Shown here piece by piece: positions 32,854-42,282 of a stretch of 51,414 nucleotides of DNA. The notes below the pieces were generated by a model. It ran no database searches and was not told the origin of the DNA. It was given only the letters and a program-made list of their open reading frames with translations. Numbering within the stretch: position 1 is the first letter of the stretch; every line of letters begins with the position of its first letter. The stretch is from NCBI GenBank assembly GCA_017627255.1, contig JAGAHD010000009.1, positions 1-51,414 of the forward strand. Reading direction: 5' to 3'. The stretch is from Bacteroidales bacterium (GTDB lineage: Bacteria > Bacteroidota > Bacteroidia > Bacteroidales > UBA932). The position numbers and the translations under genes were made by a program.

Positions 32854-34509
32854 ATGGAATTCAGATCTGTCAACAAAATCCTCGAAAAGAGTCTCCGGGA
32901 TAACTGGGACCGTCCCGCCCTGTCCAATTACCAGGGTGTCACCCTGTCTTACAGGGATGTGGCCCGCCGGATTGCCAAACTCCACATCGCTTTCGAGCAG
33001 TGCGGTCTCCAGAAAGGGGACAAGGTCGCCATCTGCTCCCGCAACCAGGCGAACTGGGGCGTGAGTTTCATGGCTGCCCTGACGTATGGAGCCGTGGCTG
33101 TTCCGATCCTCCATGAGTTCAAGGCCGGCAACATCCACTATCTGGTGAACCATTCGGAAGCCCGTGTCCTGTTCGTGGACGAAGTAATCTGGGAAGGCCT
33201 TTCCCCGGAAGAGATGCCCGGCCTGTCCGTGGTGGTGCAGATCAATACGTTCAAGTTCCTGTATGCCGATACGGAAGAACGCGCCTATGTCCGCGAGCAC
33301 CTGAACGAGTCTTTCGGCCGCAAGTACCCGAATTCTTTCGGCCCCGAAGACCTTGACTATTACGAAGACAGCGCCGAGGAACTTGCCATTATCAATTACA
33401 CTTCCGGCACTTCGGGCTTCTCGAAGGGCGTCATGATCCCGTACCGGGCCCTGTACTCCAATATCGAGTTTGCACATGATGACGCATGCCCGATGCTGAA
33501 GGGAGGCATGCAGTGCGTGTCCATGCTGCCGACAGCCCATATGTACGGCATGATGTTCGAGTTCTTGTACGAGATGTGCATCGGCATGCATGTCCATTTC
33601 CTGAGCCGTGTGCCGAGCCCGAAGATCATCATGCAGGCCTTTGCGGAAATCCAGCCGGACATTATCATCGCCGTTCCGCTGATTATCGAGAAGGTTTACA
33701 AGACCAAGATCAAGCCGATTGCGGACAAGAACAAGAGGGTCATGCGGATTCCGGTCCTGGATAAGGTGATAGCCAAGAAGTTCTGCACGGAACTGACGAA
33801 TGCCTTCGGCGGCAAATTCGAAGAAGTGATCCTCGGCGGAGCCGCCTTCAATCCGGAGGTTGAGCGCTTCCTGCACAAAATCGGGTTCCATTATACGGTC
33901 GGATACGGCATGACCGAATGTGCCCCGATCATCTGTTATGCCCATTGGGACAAGGTGAAGGTCGGTTCCGCCGGCCGTCCGGCCCTGAACATGCAGATCC
34001 GGGTGGATTCTCCCGATCCGCGCAACATTCCGGGGGAGGTCCAGGTGGCCGGTCCCAATGTTTGCCTGGGCTATTTCAAGAATGAGCAGGCGACCCGGGA
34101 TTCCTTTACTGAGGACGGCTGGTTCCGCACCGGTGACATGGGTGTCATCGACGAGGACGGCTATCTTTTCCTGCGGGGCCGTTCCAAGTGCATGATTCTC
34201 GGCCCTTCCGGTCAGAATATCTATCCGGAGGAACTCGAGGCTGTCATCAACAATTACAGCTATGTGGTGGAATCCCTCGTGGTGGAAGATGACGGCGGCC
34301 TTACGGCGCTGATCTATCCCGACTGGCACCAGGGAGAGCTGGACGGCATGAACCGGAATACGCTCCGTGAGCATATCCTCAAGATGCTGCCCGACATCAA
34401 TGCCGAACTGCCGAAGTATGCCCAGATCCACAAGGTGGAGTTCATGCCCGAGGATTTTGAGCGTACGCCCAAGAAGAGCATCAAACGTTACCTGTATCAG
34501 CGCAACTAA
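32854..34509 (+). CDS. AMP-forming acyl-CoA synthetase (long-chain type)
   Basis: 551 aa, ANL superfamily. Motif A3 is NYTSGTSGFSKGVM (about 179-192), A5 is GYGMTECAPI, A7 and A8 are GWFRTGDMGVIDEDGYLFLRG (cut here) and the hinge, and the C-terminal Lys region is RTPKKSIKRYLY. It activates a carboxylic acid as acyl-AMP and then makes the CoA thioester. The family resembles FadD/LACS; chain length preference cannot be read. The stop overlaps the next start (TAATG). Confidence 0.88.
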   Translation: MEFRSVNKILEKSLRDNWDRPALSNYQGVTLSYRDVARRIAKLHIAFEQCGLQKGDKVAICSRNQANWGVSFMAALTYGAVAVPILHEFKAGNIHYLVNHSEARVLFVDEVIWEGLSPEEMPGLSVVVQINTFKFLYADTEERAYVREHLNESFGRKYPNSFGPEDLDYYEDSAEELAIINYTSGTSGFSKGVMIPYRALYSNIEFAHDDACPMLKGGMQCVSMLPTAHMYGMMFEFLYEMCIGMHVHFLSRVPSPKIIMQAFAEIQPDIIIAVPLIIEKVYKTKIKPIADKNKRVMRIPVLDKVIAKKFCTELTNAFGGKFEEVILGGAAFNPEVERFLHKIGFHYTVGYGMTECAPIICYAHWDKVKVGSAGRPALNMQIRVDSPDPRNIPGEVQVAGPNVCLGYFKNEQATRDSFTEDGWFRTGDMGVIDEDGYLFLRGRSKCMILGPSGQNIYPEELEAVINNYSYVVESLVVEDDGGLTALIYPDWHQGELDGMNRNTLREHILKMLPDINAELPKYAQIHKVEFMPEDFERTPKKSIKRYLYQRN

Positions 34510-34916
34510 TGAACAAATTCGACAGCAGTTACATCGCCATGGCGGAGGTCTGGGCCCAGAACTCCTACTGCAAGCGCCGCAAGGTGGGTGCACTCCTGGT
34601 GAAAGAGCGGATGATCATTTCGGACGGCTACAACGGTACGCCGTCCGGTTTCGAGAATATCTGTGAAGATGAGAACGGCGTGACCAAACCGTATGTGCTG
34701 CATGCGGAGGCGAACGCCATTACCAAAGTGGCCAAGTCCGGCAACAGCAGTGAAGGAGCGACCCTTTATGTGACGGCTTCTCCGTGCCTGGAGTGTTCGA
34801 AACTCATTATTCAGGCCGGTATCAGCCGTGTCGTCTACCGGGATGAATACCGGTTGACGGACGGGGTGGACCTGCTGCGCAAGGCGGGCATCACCGTGGA
34901 AAAGATCGACATGTAA
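34509..34916 (+). CDS. dCMP deaminase family protein
   Basis: 135 aa, cytidine deaminase-like zinc fold. The zinc and proton-shuttle motifs are HAEANAI (about 64-70) and PCLECSKL (about 95-102). The family includes dCMP deaminase, which makes dUMP for thymidylate synthesis, and ComEB; length and N-terminus (KFDSSYIAMAEVWAQ) fit dCMP deaminase. It starts on the last A of the ligase stop codon, so translation is coupled. Confidence 0.87.
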   Translation: MNKFDSSYIAMAEVWAQNSYCKRRKVGALLVKERMIISDGYNGTPSGFENICEDENGVTKPYVLHAEANAITKVAKSGNSSEGATLYVTASPCLECSKLIIQAGISRVVYRDEYRLTDGVDLLRKAGITVEKIDM

Positions 34917-34920
34917 CGCC

Positions 34921-36501
34921 ATGGCTGCAAAGAATCATCTGCTGGTACGGATCGTGGAGATTCTGCTGGGTGTCCTGCTGGGTGTCCTCATGACCATGAC
35001 CGTAGTCCGCTATCGTGAGAACCGCCGGATTATCAATGCCAAATATGTTGAATGGCGCAAGCTGAACCTGATCCTGGACCAAATCGAACAGAATTACGTC
35101 GATACTCTGGACCGGGAAGGAATGACCGATGCCGCCGTCGTGGCAGCCCTGGCCAAGCTGGATCCCCATTCCCTGTATCTTCCGCCTGTGAAACTCGAGG
35201 AATCCGAGGAGGAACTGGCCGGGAATTTCGACGGGATCGGCATCCAGTTCAACGTCCCGAATGATACGGCAGTCGTCCTGGAAGTGATTGCCGGAGGCCC
35301 TTCTGAGAAGGTGGGACTGATGGCCGGTGACCGCTTGCTGAAAGTGGATGACAAGGTGATCGCCGGTGTCCATTTCCCGCAGGATAGTATGGTCCGCCGC
35401 ATGAAAGGCCCTTCCGGAACCAAGGTGACGGTGACGGTGAAACGGGGGTCGGAAATCATCCCTTTTGAAATCATCCGGGGAAAGATTCCCGTTCACAGCG
35501 TGGACGCTTCGTTCATGATTGACGACACGACGGGATACATCCGGCTGTCCAAGTTCGCCCGGACCACGTTCGCCGAGTTCCGGGAAGCGTGCGAGGCCCT
35601 GTCGGCGGCTGGCATGCGCCGGCTGCTGTTCGATCTGCGGGACAATTCCGGTGGATATCTGGACCAGGCGCTCCTGCTGTCCAATGAGTTCCTTAGCCGC
35701 GGGGATACGATTGTGTATATGGAGGGACTGCACCGACCGCGGGAAGTGTACCGTGCGGACGGGAAGGGACGGTTGAAGGATGTCGCCCTGTCCGTGCTGA
35801 TCAGCGAGAACTCCGCTTCCTCCAGCGAGATTTTCGCGGGAGCCATGCAGGACAACGACCGGGGAGTCATCGTGGGACGCCGTTCCTTCGGCAAGGGCCT
35901 TGTCCAGGAACCGGTCTATTTCAGCGACGGCTCGGGTCTCCGCCTGACAGTCGCCCGTTTCTATACCCCTTCCGGCCGGTGTATCCAGAAACCGTATTCG
36001 GATGACTATCAGTACGATATCTACAAACGATATGCTGATGGGGAAATCTTCTCCGCCGACAGCGTGAAACTCAATACTGAGGACATCCACCACACCCGGG
36101 GCGGACGCCAGGTGTACGGGGGCGGCGGTATCATGCCGGATGTGTTCGTCCCGATGGACACGACCCGTGCTTCCGGTTTCTTCATCGAATGCAACCGGAA
36201 AGCCACCCAGATGCGATTTGCCGCTTCGATGTTCGACAAGTATGGGAACGATCTCCGCGAAATCGGGGATTATCCGGCCATGGATGCGTTCCTCCGCCGT
36301 ATCGATGTTCCGCGCCAGTTTCGTTCCTTCGCCGCTTCCCGGGACGGCCTGCAGGTATCGGATGCGGAGTACCGGGAGACGCTCCTTTATCTTGAGCCGC
36401 AGCTTAACGCGCTCGTCGCGCGGTATTCCCGCCTGGGTGAGAATGCATTCTACAAATACTATCTTCCCGTGGACAATACGGTCGAAGTAGCGTTGAAATA
36501 G
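34921..36501 (+). CDS. S41 carboxy-terminal processing protease
   Basis: 526 aa. One N-terminal membrane segment (about 8-28) holds it at the periplasmic face. The PDZ domain is about 88-175 ([19 protein letters not shown]). The S41 domain has [15 protein letters not shown], the Ser in [17 protein letters not shown] (about 296-312) and the Lys in [10 protein letters not shown] (about 321-330), the Ser-Lys dyad of CtpA/Prc enzymes that trim or degrade envelope proteins. It ends the unit begun at 30710. Confidence 0.93.
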   Translation: MAAKNHLLVRIVEILLGVLLGVLMTMTVVRYRENRRIINAKYVEWRKLNLILDQIEQNYVDTLDREGMTDAAVVAALAKLDPHSLYLPPVKLEESEEELAGNFDGIGIQFNVPNDTAVVLEVIAGGPSEKVGLMAGDRLLKVDDKVIAGVHFPQDSMVRRMKGPSGTKVTVTVKRGSEIIPFEIIRGKIPVHSVDASFMIDDTTGYIRLSKFARTTFAEFREACEALSAAGMRRLLFDLRDNSGGYLDQALLLSNEFLSRGDTIVYMEGLHRPREVYRADGKGRLKDVALSVLISENSASSSEIFAGAMQDNDRGVIVGRRSFGKGLVQEPVYFSDGSGLRLTVARFYTPSGRCIQKPYSDDYQYDIYKRYADGEIFSADSVKLNTEDIHHTRGGRQVYGGGGIMPDVFVPMDTTRASGFFIECNRKATQMRFAASMFDKYGNDLREIGDYPAMDAFLRRIDVPRQFRSFAASRDGLQVSDAEYRETLLYLEPQLNALVARYSRLGENAFYKYYLPVDNTVEVALK

Positions 36502-36521
36502 CGTTTTTTTCGTTATCTTTG
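36493..36521 (+). promoter_or_regulatory. promoter of asnS
   Basis: TTG (36493-36495), inside the protease 3' end, 18-nt spacer, TATCTTTG (36514-36521), 26 nt before the asnS ATG. Confidence 0.75.
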
Positions 36522-36547
36522 CACGATTCAGACAATATAGAACAGAT

Positions 36548-37951
36548 ATGGAAACATTGAAAAGAACCAAGATCAAGGCATTGCTGGGAATGGAGCCCGG
36601 CTGCGAGGTGGTGGCCAAAGGATGGGTACGCACCAAAAGAGGCAACAAACAAGTGAAGTTCATCGCCTTGAATGACGGTTCTACCATCAACAATATCCAA
36701 GTCGTTGCCAATGCAGACTTGTTCGGAGAGGATCTGTTCCGGCGGATTACCACGGGGGCTTCCCTCTGCGTGAAGGGCGAGCTGACCGCTTCCATGGGCA
36801 GCGGGCAGGCCGTCGAGATCCAGGCCCGGGAAATCGAGGTGATCGGCGAATGCGATCCCATGCGTTTCCCGCTCCAGAAGAAAGACACGTCTTTGGAATA
36901 TCTTCGCAGCGTAGCCCATATGCGTCTCAGGACCAATACGTTCGGTGCCGTTCTGCGCATTCGTCACGCCATGGCATTTGCGATTCACCAGTTCTTCAAT
37001 GACAAGGGATTCGTTTACCTGCATACCCCGCTGATCACGGAATCCGATGCGGAAGGAGCCGGCGACATGTTCCAGGTGACGACGATGGATCTCAAGAATA
37101 TTCCGCTGGACAAGAAAGGCAACGTGGATTTCTCCAAGGATTTCTTCGGCAAGAAGACGAGCCTGACCGTGAGTGGCCAGCTGGAAGGGGAGCTCGGGGC
37201 CACCGCAGTCGGCGAGATCTATACGTTCGGCCCGACTTTCCGTGCCGAGAATTCCAATACGCCGCGCCATCTGGCCGAGTTCTGGATGATCGAACCGGAA
37301 ATGGCTTTCTATGACATCAACGACGACATGGAACTGGCCGAGGAGTTTGTGAAATACCTGGTCCAGTATGCCCTGGACCACTGCATGGACGACCTCCGGT
37401 TCCTGAACGACAAATATGACGACGGCCTGATCGAGCGGCTGAAGAGCGTGCTAGGTATCGCCTTCCAGCGTGTCACATACACTGAAGCGGTGGAGATCCT
37501 CGAAAAAGCGGTTGCAGACGGTGTCCAGTTCGAGTATCCCGTGCACTGGGGAACGGATTTCCAGAGCGAGCATGAACGCTACCTGGTGGAGAAGCATTTC
37601 GGAAAGCCCGTCATCCTGATCGATTTCCCTAAGGACATCAAGGCTTTCTACATGAAGCAGAACGAAGACGGACGTACGGTCCGCGGCATGGATGTCCTGT
37701 TCCCGAAAATCGGTGAGATTATCGGCGGCAGCGAACGCGAGGCTTCCCTCGAGAAGCTGGAGACTCGGATTGAAGAATTGGGCATGTCCCGGAAGAACCT
37801 GGAATGGTATATCGATACGCGCCGTTTCGGCACTGTTCCGCACAGCGGATTCGGTCTGGGCTTCGAGCGCCTGCTCCTGTTCGTGACCGGTATGGCCAAC
37901 ATCCGGGACGTCATTCCGTTCCCGAGAACTCCGAAAAACGCTGAATTCTAA
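36548..37951 (+). CDS. asnS: asparaginyl-tRNA synthetase
   Basis: 467 aa, family length. The N-terminal OB-fold tRNA-binding domain (about 15-110) carries [23 protein letters not shown] (cut). The class IIb core has motif 2 [21 protein letters not shown] (cut), the [11 protein letters not shown] segment, and motif 3 [15 protein letters not shown]. The sequence ends [15 protein letters not shown], the diagnostic AsnRS tail with FPR. Its presence means Asn-tRNA can be charged directly. It is first in an operon with udk and a TonB-like gene. Confidence 0.97.
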   Translation: METLKRTKIKALLGMEPGCEVVAKGWVRTKRGNKQVKFIALNDGSTINNIQVVANADLFGEDLFRRITTGASLCVKGELTASMGSGQAVEIQAREIEVIGECDPMRFPLQKKDTSLEYLRSVAHMRLRTNTFGAVLRIRHAMAFAIHQFFNDKGFVYLHTPLITESDAEGAGDMFQVTTMDLKNIPLDKKGNVDFSKDFFGKKTSLTVSGQLEGELGATAVGEIYTFGPTFRAENSNTPRHLAEFWMIEPEMAFYDINDDMELAEEFVKYLVQYALDHCMDDLRFLNDKYDDGLIERLKSVLGIAFQRVTYTEAVEILEKAVADGVQFEYPVHWGTDFQSEHERYLVEKHFGKPVILIDFPKDIKAFYMKQNEDGRTVRGMDVLFPKIGEIIGGSEREASLEKLETRIEELGMSRKNLEWYIDTRRFGTVPHSGFGLGFERLLLFVTGMANIRDVIPFPRTPKNAEF

Positions 37952-37963
37952 CGGATTGTATCT

Positions 37964-38596
37964 ATGTTAGTCATCGGTATCGCCGGCGGGTCCGGCTCAG
38001 GCAAGACGACGGTTGTCAAGGCCATTACCAACCAGCTTGGCGGCCGGGTCGTCGTGATTCCCCAGGATTCGTATTACAAGGATTCCAGCCATGTCCCGGT
38101 TGAGGAGCGGAAGAACATCAATTTCGACCATCCGGACGCCATTGACTGGAAACTCATGTGCCAGCAGATCCGGGAACTCAAGAGCGGCAAGGCGATCCAG
38201 CAGCCGGTGTATTCCTACATTACCTGCTCACGTTCCACCACGGAAACCGTCACGGTGGAGCCTGCGGAGGTTATTATCGTGGAAGGAATCCTTATCTTTA
38301 CCTGTAAGGAACTTCGTGACCAGCTGAATATCAAGATTTTCGTGGATGCCGACGATGATGACCGCGTCCTCCGTATCATTGTCCGTGACGTAGCGGAGCG
38401 GGGGAGGACCATTGATACGGCCATCGAACACTACTGCGAAACCGTGAAGCCGATGCACCTCCAGTTCATCGAACCCTCCAAGCGCTATGCGGACATCATT
38501 GTCCCGCAGGGCGGACACAACAAGGTGGCGATCGATGTGCTCACTACGACAGTGGAGCAGGCGCTCAAGCAGAAAAAAACAAAACGGAAGAAATGA
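37964..38596 (+). CDS. udk: uridine kinase
   Basis: 210 aa. It phosphorylates uridine and cytidine in pyrimidine salvage. The P-loop is GGSGSGKTT (about 6-14), QDSYYKD is the substrate motif, and NFDHPDAIDW is conserved in the family; VEGILIF and VRDVAERGRTID follow. It starts 12 nt after asnS and its stop overlaps the TonB-like gene by 4. Confidence 0.96.
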   Translation: MLVIGIAGGSGSGKTTVVKAITNQLGGRVVVIPQDSYYKDSSHVPVEERKNINFDHPDAIDWKLMCQQIRELKSGKAIQQPVYSYITCSRSTTETVTVEPAEVIIVEGILIFTCKELRDQLNIKIFVDADDDDRVLRIIVRDVAERGRTIDTAIEHYCETVKPMHLQFIEPSKRYADIIVPQGGHNKVAIDVLTTTVEQALKQKKTKRKK

Positions 38597-39315
38597 AACT
38601 GACACCCGATCAGAAGGCCGGACTGTATATCACCGCGATCATCCATCTCGCGGTGATTATCGTTTTGCTGCTGGTCCAGATCGGGTATTCCGTCCAGAAA
38701 GAAGATTCGTTCGTGCTGGATTTTACCCGGCAGGAGGAGCAGGAGAAATTGGAAGAGCAAGAAGAACTCCACCGCAGTGCCATCGAAAAACTGGAGGACA
38801 TGATCGCTGCTGCGGCAGTCTCCGGCGCCCCGGTGCGCAATGTGGCCGTGAACCGTTCCACCCAGCTTAAAGATGACCGTAACACGGATGCTGAACAGTT
38901 GTACAAGGACGCCGAAAGGCTGGCCCAGGAGCTTCGTGACGGTCAGAACCGGGCTCTGGAGGATCCGGAGGATTATGTAGCCGATCCAGTGGTGAAGGAA
39001 ACGCCTGTGAAACCCCGGAAAACAGAGAGTTACAGTGGTCCGTCCGTGCTGTCCTGGTCGTTGGACGGGCGTCGGGCCAGCCACCTTCCCATACCGGCCT
39101 ACCGTTGTGTCGGCTCGGGCGAAGTGACCGTTGTCATTACAGTGGACAATCAGGGAAGGGTCGTCAACGCAAAAGTGGACGAGCGTTCCTCGTCCACGGA
39201 TGGTTGTCTCCGGAATTTTGCGACCCGGGCTGCCCGTCTGAGCCGGTTCTCCGCTTCGACGACGGCACCTTCCAAACAGCTCGGTACGATTACGTACGCC
39301 TTTATCGCCCAGTGA
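38593..39315 (+). CDS. TonB-like energy transducer
   Basis: 240 aa. One membrane segment (about 10-30) is followed by a charged coiled coil rich in Glu/Lys/Gln (about 45-70), a Pro/Lys/Thr linker (about 130-150) and a C-terminal domain in TonB_C style: GSGEVTVVITVDNQGRVVNAKV (shortened) and AARLSRFSASTTAPSKQLGTI. Such proteins transmit ExbBD energy to outer-membrane receptors. The C-terminal domain is weak against TonB, and it could be a TolA-like adaptor. It overlaps the convergent alkaline phosphatase gene by 14 bp. Confidence 0.72.
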   Translation: MKLTPDQKAGLYITAIIHLAVIIVLLLVQIGYSVQKEDSFVLDFTRQEEQEKLEEQEELHRSAIEKLEDMIAAAAVSGAPVRNVAVNRSTQLKDDRNTDAEQLYKDAERLAQELRDGQNRALEDPEDYVADPVVKETPVKPRKTESYSGPSVLSWSLDGRRASHLPIPAYRCVGSGEVTVVITVDNQGRVVNAKVDERSSSTDGCLRNFATRAARLSRFSASTTAPSKQLGTITYAFIAQ

Positions 39316-40567
39316 TTGATTTCCCCTGGATCAGGCGCGGGATGTCCGTGTTGTCGATCCGGCCATGGAACCGTTCCGCTCCTTTTCCCACGGCATAGAC
39401 CGGAACGGGGGCCCCGGTGTGCTCGTTTGTCGTCCAGCCGAATCCGCATTCCTGTTGCCACCTGAGCCGTTCGGCATGGGGCATGGTATCCGTGCAGCCG
39501 TCTGCGATCCAGCGGTCTTCCAGTTTCTTCCAGTCCTGGACAGAAAACTGCCAGTCGAAATTGTACCCGACCGCCAGTCCGCCGGTCTCATGGTCGGCAG
39601 TAACGACGATGAGAGTCTCATCCGGGTGGGCGAGATAGAAATCGTAGGCGACCCGGACCGCGTCATCAAAGCGGCGGATGGCCTGCACCATCGGATAAAC
39701 GGAGTTCTCGTGGGCGCACCAGTCGATTTCCCCGCCTTCGCACAGAATGAAAAACGGGTCCTTGTCTCCCAGGTACTCCAACCCGAGTTCCAGCATTCCG
39801 CCGAGGCTAACCCAAGTGGAGTCATAGTCGATCGTATAGTCATCGGCACTTTTACCGCGGTTGTTTTCCTGGCAGAAAATGAGGTGCTGCTCCGTTTTCA
39901 TTTTCTCCCGGAACTCCTTTTCACCCCAGGCGATCGGATATCCCTTGGAGGCAAGATATGTTTCGGTCGGCATCTGGTCATTATCCGCACCGGTCCATTC
40001 GCAGAAGCCCGGTCCGGCAAAAAACTCATACCCGGAGGCAGGAAGTTCCAGCGTGATCGGGTAGTACCCCCACCGGCTCGCGCTATGGGCATAGAATGCC
40101 GCCGGGGTGGCGTGGTTGATGGGAACGGAGCTCATGATGCCCACCCGGTAGCCCTGCTCGTGGAGGTCCATGGAGAACGGACGGGTCGGATTGCGGTCCG
40201 GGTCGACGCCGATGTAGTTGTTGTTGGTCTTTACCCCGCTGGAGAACGCCGTTGCTGCCGCCGATGAACAGGTCACCTGATGGTCGGCGGAATAGGTGGA
40301 GGCGAGGGCCAGCTGCGGAAACTGGGTGAAAAGGAGCTGCTCGCCACCCAGTTTTCCTTTCTTCCAGGAAAGGTAGGATTCCGTGGCGCAGACGTGGGAG
40401 TTGCCCATTCCATCTCCGATGAAAAGGAAGATGTATTTCGGGGTTGGATTGTCATGGGTTTTACGCCAGTTGGCGCGGATGGCGCCGTATCCGATCAACA
40501 GGGCGACCAGCACCAGGAATCCGATGGCGATGGCGCGAAGGGGATGTTTCAAATCGTTGTTTTCCAT
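39302..40567 (-). CDS. alkaline phosphatase (PhoA family), membrane anchored
   Basis: 421 aa from ATG 40567; the open frame extends further upstream but contains the promoter. An N-terminal anchor (about 12-30) is followed by the PhoA core: FIGDGMGN with the metal Asp, the nucleophile region VTCSSAAATAF with Ser, GGEIDWCAHEN (metal Asp and His), VTADHETGG and NEHTGAPVP. At the site of E. coli Asp101 (VTDSAAS) this protein has Cys. It releases phosphate from phosphomonoesters outside the cytoplasm. It has its own promoter and ends convergently with the TonB-like gene. Confidence 0.88.
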   Translation of the reverse strand: MENNDLKHPLRAIAIGFLVLVALLIGYGAIRANWRKTHDNPTPKYIFLFIGDGMGNSHVCATESYLSWKKGKLGGEQLLFTQFPQLALASTYSADHQVTCSSAAATAFSSGVKTNNNYIGVDPDRNPTRPFSMDLHEQGYRVGIMSSVPINHATPAAFYAHSASRWGYYPITLELPASGYEFFAGPGFCEWTGADNDQMPTETYLASKGYPIAWGEKEFREKMKTEQHLIFCQENNRGKSADDYTIDYDSTWVSLGGMLELGLEYLGDKDPFFILCEGGEIDWCAHENSVYPMVQAIRRFDDAVRVAYDFYLAHPDETLIVVTADHETGGLAVGYNFDWQFSVQDWKKLEDRWIADGCTDTMPHAERLRWQQECGFGWTTNEHTGAPVPVYAVGKGAERFHGRIDNTDIPRLIQGKSITGR

Positions 40568-40571
40568 AGTG

Positions 40572-40602
40572 CAAAGGTAAGAGTCTGACAGGATAAAAAC
40601 AA
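40572..40602 (-). promoter_or_regulatory. promoter of the alkaline phosphatase gene
   Basis: Minus strand TTG (40602-40600), 20-nt spacer, TACCTTTG (40579-40572), four nt before the ATG; transcription would start at or next to the start codon. Confidence 0.8.
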
Positions 40603-40676
40603 GAGTGTATGCCACTGGATTACGCCTTCGCGGCAGACTGCCGCTGCCAGAGGACCGGACCTGCCAGGCAATATAC

Positions 40677-40713
40677 AAAGAAGGCGACCAATACTGGCCG
40701 CCTTCTTTTTTTG
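40677..40713 (-). terminator. probable terminator of the exb operon
   Basis: AAAGAAGGCG / CGCCTTCTTT, a perfect 10-bp stem around a 15-17-nt loop, 18 nt after the last exbD stop. The downstream minus strand is only moderately T-rich, so termination on the plus strand is equally possible. Confidence 0.6.
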
Positions 40714-40730
40714 AGTATTGTCTGTGGAAA

Positions 40731-41204
40731 TTATTCCACACCCGGTTTTCTGGAAGCGTACATGATCTTCAGTGCGGAGCAGCGACGCAGCTCCTGCTTC
40801 ACGTCAGACACGATACCCATTCTGACATCTTCGTCAACGCGGAGGTTGACGGTCATCAGGGAACGGTCAGCTTCGGACATGGCATCACGCTCGGAAGCGA
40901 TGAAGTCACGGATGTCGTCAATGGTCTTGAAAGAGTCGTTCAGCTGGATACGGGCATCAGTACCGTACATCGCCTGATACTGGCGGGTCGGGGAACCGAT
41001 GTTGATGTTGGCTGAAAGGTCTTTTCTTTCCAGTTTGGCAGCTTCCGTAGCTTCAGGGAGCTTGACGATGACCTTGTTCTCGGTCTCGCGCATCTGCGTG
41101 GTAACCATAAAGAAGAACAGAAGCATGAACACGATATCGGAAAGGGAACCCGAAGAAATGCCGGGAACGTTCTTTTTGTTATTGGAACCTCCGAATTTAG
41201 ACAT
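40731..41204 (-). CDS. exbD: ExbD/TolR-type biopolymer transport protein, second copy
   Basis: 157 aa. The N-terminal membrane helix SLSDIVFMLLFFFMVTTQM (about 19-38) has the Asp needed for proton use. The periplasmic part has VIVKLPEATEA and the C-terminal EDVRMGIVSDVKQELR segment typical of ExbD. It works with ExbB to energise TonB. It overlaps the first exbD by 8 bp. Confidence 0.9.
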   Translation of the reverse strand: MSKFGGSNNKKNVPGISSGSLSDIVFMLLFFFMVTTQMRETENKVIVKLPEATEAAKLERKDLSANINIGSPTRQYQAMYGTDARIQLNDSFKTIDDIRDFIASERDAMSEADRSLMTVNLRVDEDVRMGIVSDVKQELRRCSALKIMYASRKPGVE

Positions 41205-41793
41205 AATTCAATTCTCCTTTATTATTTTTACCAGTGTCCTTCGGCTCTGCCTCGGAAATGTTCTGAGGCACAGCTTTCTTGACGATTTCCTGTTGATCCT
41301 CTGAAAGAGCTGCGAATCTTCTGCCGAATTCCCGCATGGAGAATTCGTCACGGAGTTCGTTGACCGCCTTTACGAGCTCATTCTGCACGGCAATGTAGGC
41401 CTGGTAGCTGGTACCACGGTCATTCTGCAGGGAAATGACGCCCTTGGAGACCATATAGGTCTTGCCTTCGATGTCCTTGGCTTCCTTTTCAGGCATGTCA
41501 GGGTTATCGGCGGGGTTGGACAGGAACTCCTTCATCTTGTCTTTCAGGAAGGCGATGTCGATGGCTTCGTTACCGGCAAAGAGCTTATCTGCAGAATTGA
41601 TTCGTACGATGACGATGTTACGACGGTTCACCTTCTGGTCCTGGGCCTGCTTGGAGTCAGGAATCGGAGGGAGACGACGCTGCAGACCCGACTGATCACC
41701 CATGGTGGTGGTCATCAGGAAGTAGCACAGCAGCAGGAACGCGATGTCCGCCGTTGAGCTTGAGTTAATCTCCGGTGTTTTTTTCTTAGCCAT
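41197..41793 (-). CDS. exbD: ExbD/TolR-type biopolymer transport protein, first copy
   Basis: 198 aa, longer than the second copy. The membrane helix STADIAFLLLCYFLMTTTM (about 12-31) contains the key Asp. LQRRLPPIP and NIVIVRINSADKLFAG follow, with an extra acidic loop, then LVKAVNELRDEF near the C-terminus. Two ExbD copies behind one ExbB are usual in Bacteroidales. Confidence 0.9.
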   Translation of the reverse strand: MAKKKTPEINSSSTADIAFLLLCYFLMTTTMGDQSGLQRRLPPIPDSKQAQDQKVNRRNIVIVRINSADKLFAGNEAIDIAFLKDKMKEFLSNPADNPDMPEKEAKDIEGKTYMVSKGVISLQNDRGTSYQAYIAVQNELVKAVNELRDEFSMREFGRRFAALSEDQQEIVKKAVPQNISEAEPKDTGKNNKGELNYV

Positions 41794-41799
41794 GATACA

Positions 41800-42252
41800 T
41801 TAAGCCTTTTTGTTGAGTACGCCAGAAATAATCTCACCGGCAACGATGGCGACGATAGCGACACCACCCATGATGTAGGTGAGGTTGAGAACGGTATCAG
41901 TGAGTTTGAGTTCGCTTGCGCTCGGCGGAACAGCACCGGTAAAGCCGATGGCCGGTTTGCCGGAAGCCAGCAGATAGGCTACCAGGCAAAGGGCGGCTGC
42001 TCCCACCAGAACCAGTCCGATACGGACCAGGCTCTTCGGGTTGGTGGTAGCCGAGATGAAGAGACCGATGCACAGAACTGCGACCAACGCGAGGATGACC
42101 ATCGCATAGGCCAAGTAGAGCAGTGTCTCAACCGCTGCGCCTTCGCCGTTTCCGCCGAACTGGGTGAATGCCCAGGCGGCAAGGACGACGCTGACGAGGA
42201 TGATCGCCCAGCTAACCCACTTGAAGATTTTTGCGTATAACGGATTTTCCAT
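41800..42252 (-). CDS. four-helix membrane protein of the exb operon, unknown function
   Basis: 150 aa. Four hydrophobic segments near 13-30, 43-68, 76-96 and 120-143, with short loops; no charged catalytic motif. It sits between exbB and the exbD genes (6 nt before the first exbD), a place where Bacteroidales carry a small conserved membrane protein. A structural role in the ExbBD motor is inferred from position only. Confidence 0.7.
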   Translation of the reverse strand: MENPLYAKIFKWVSWAIILVSVVLAAWAFTQFGGNGEGAAVETLLYLAYAMVILALVAVLCIGLFISATTNPKSLVRIGLVLVGAAALCLVAYLLASGKPAIGFTGAVPPSASELKLTDTVLNLTYIMGGVAIVAIVAGEIISGVLNKKA

Positions 42253-42282
42253 TTTAACTTGGATTATCTGGTTCGTTATGAA

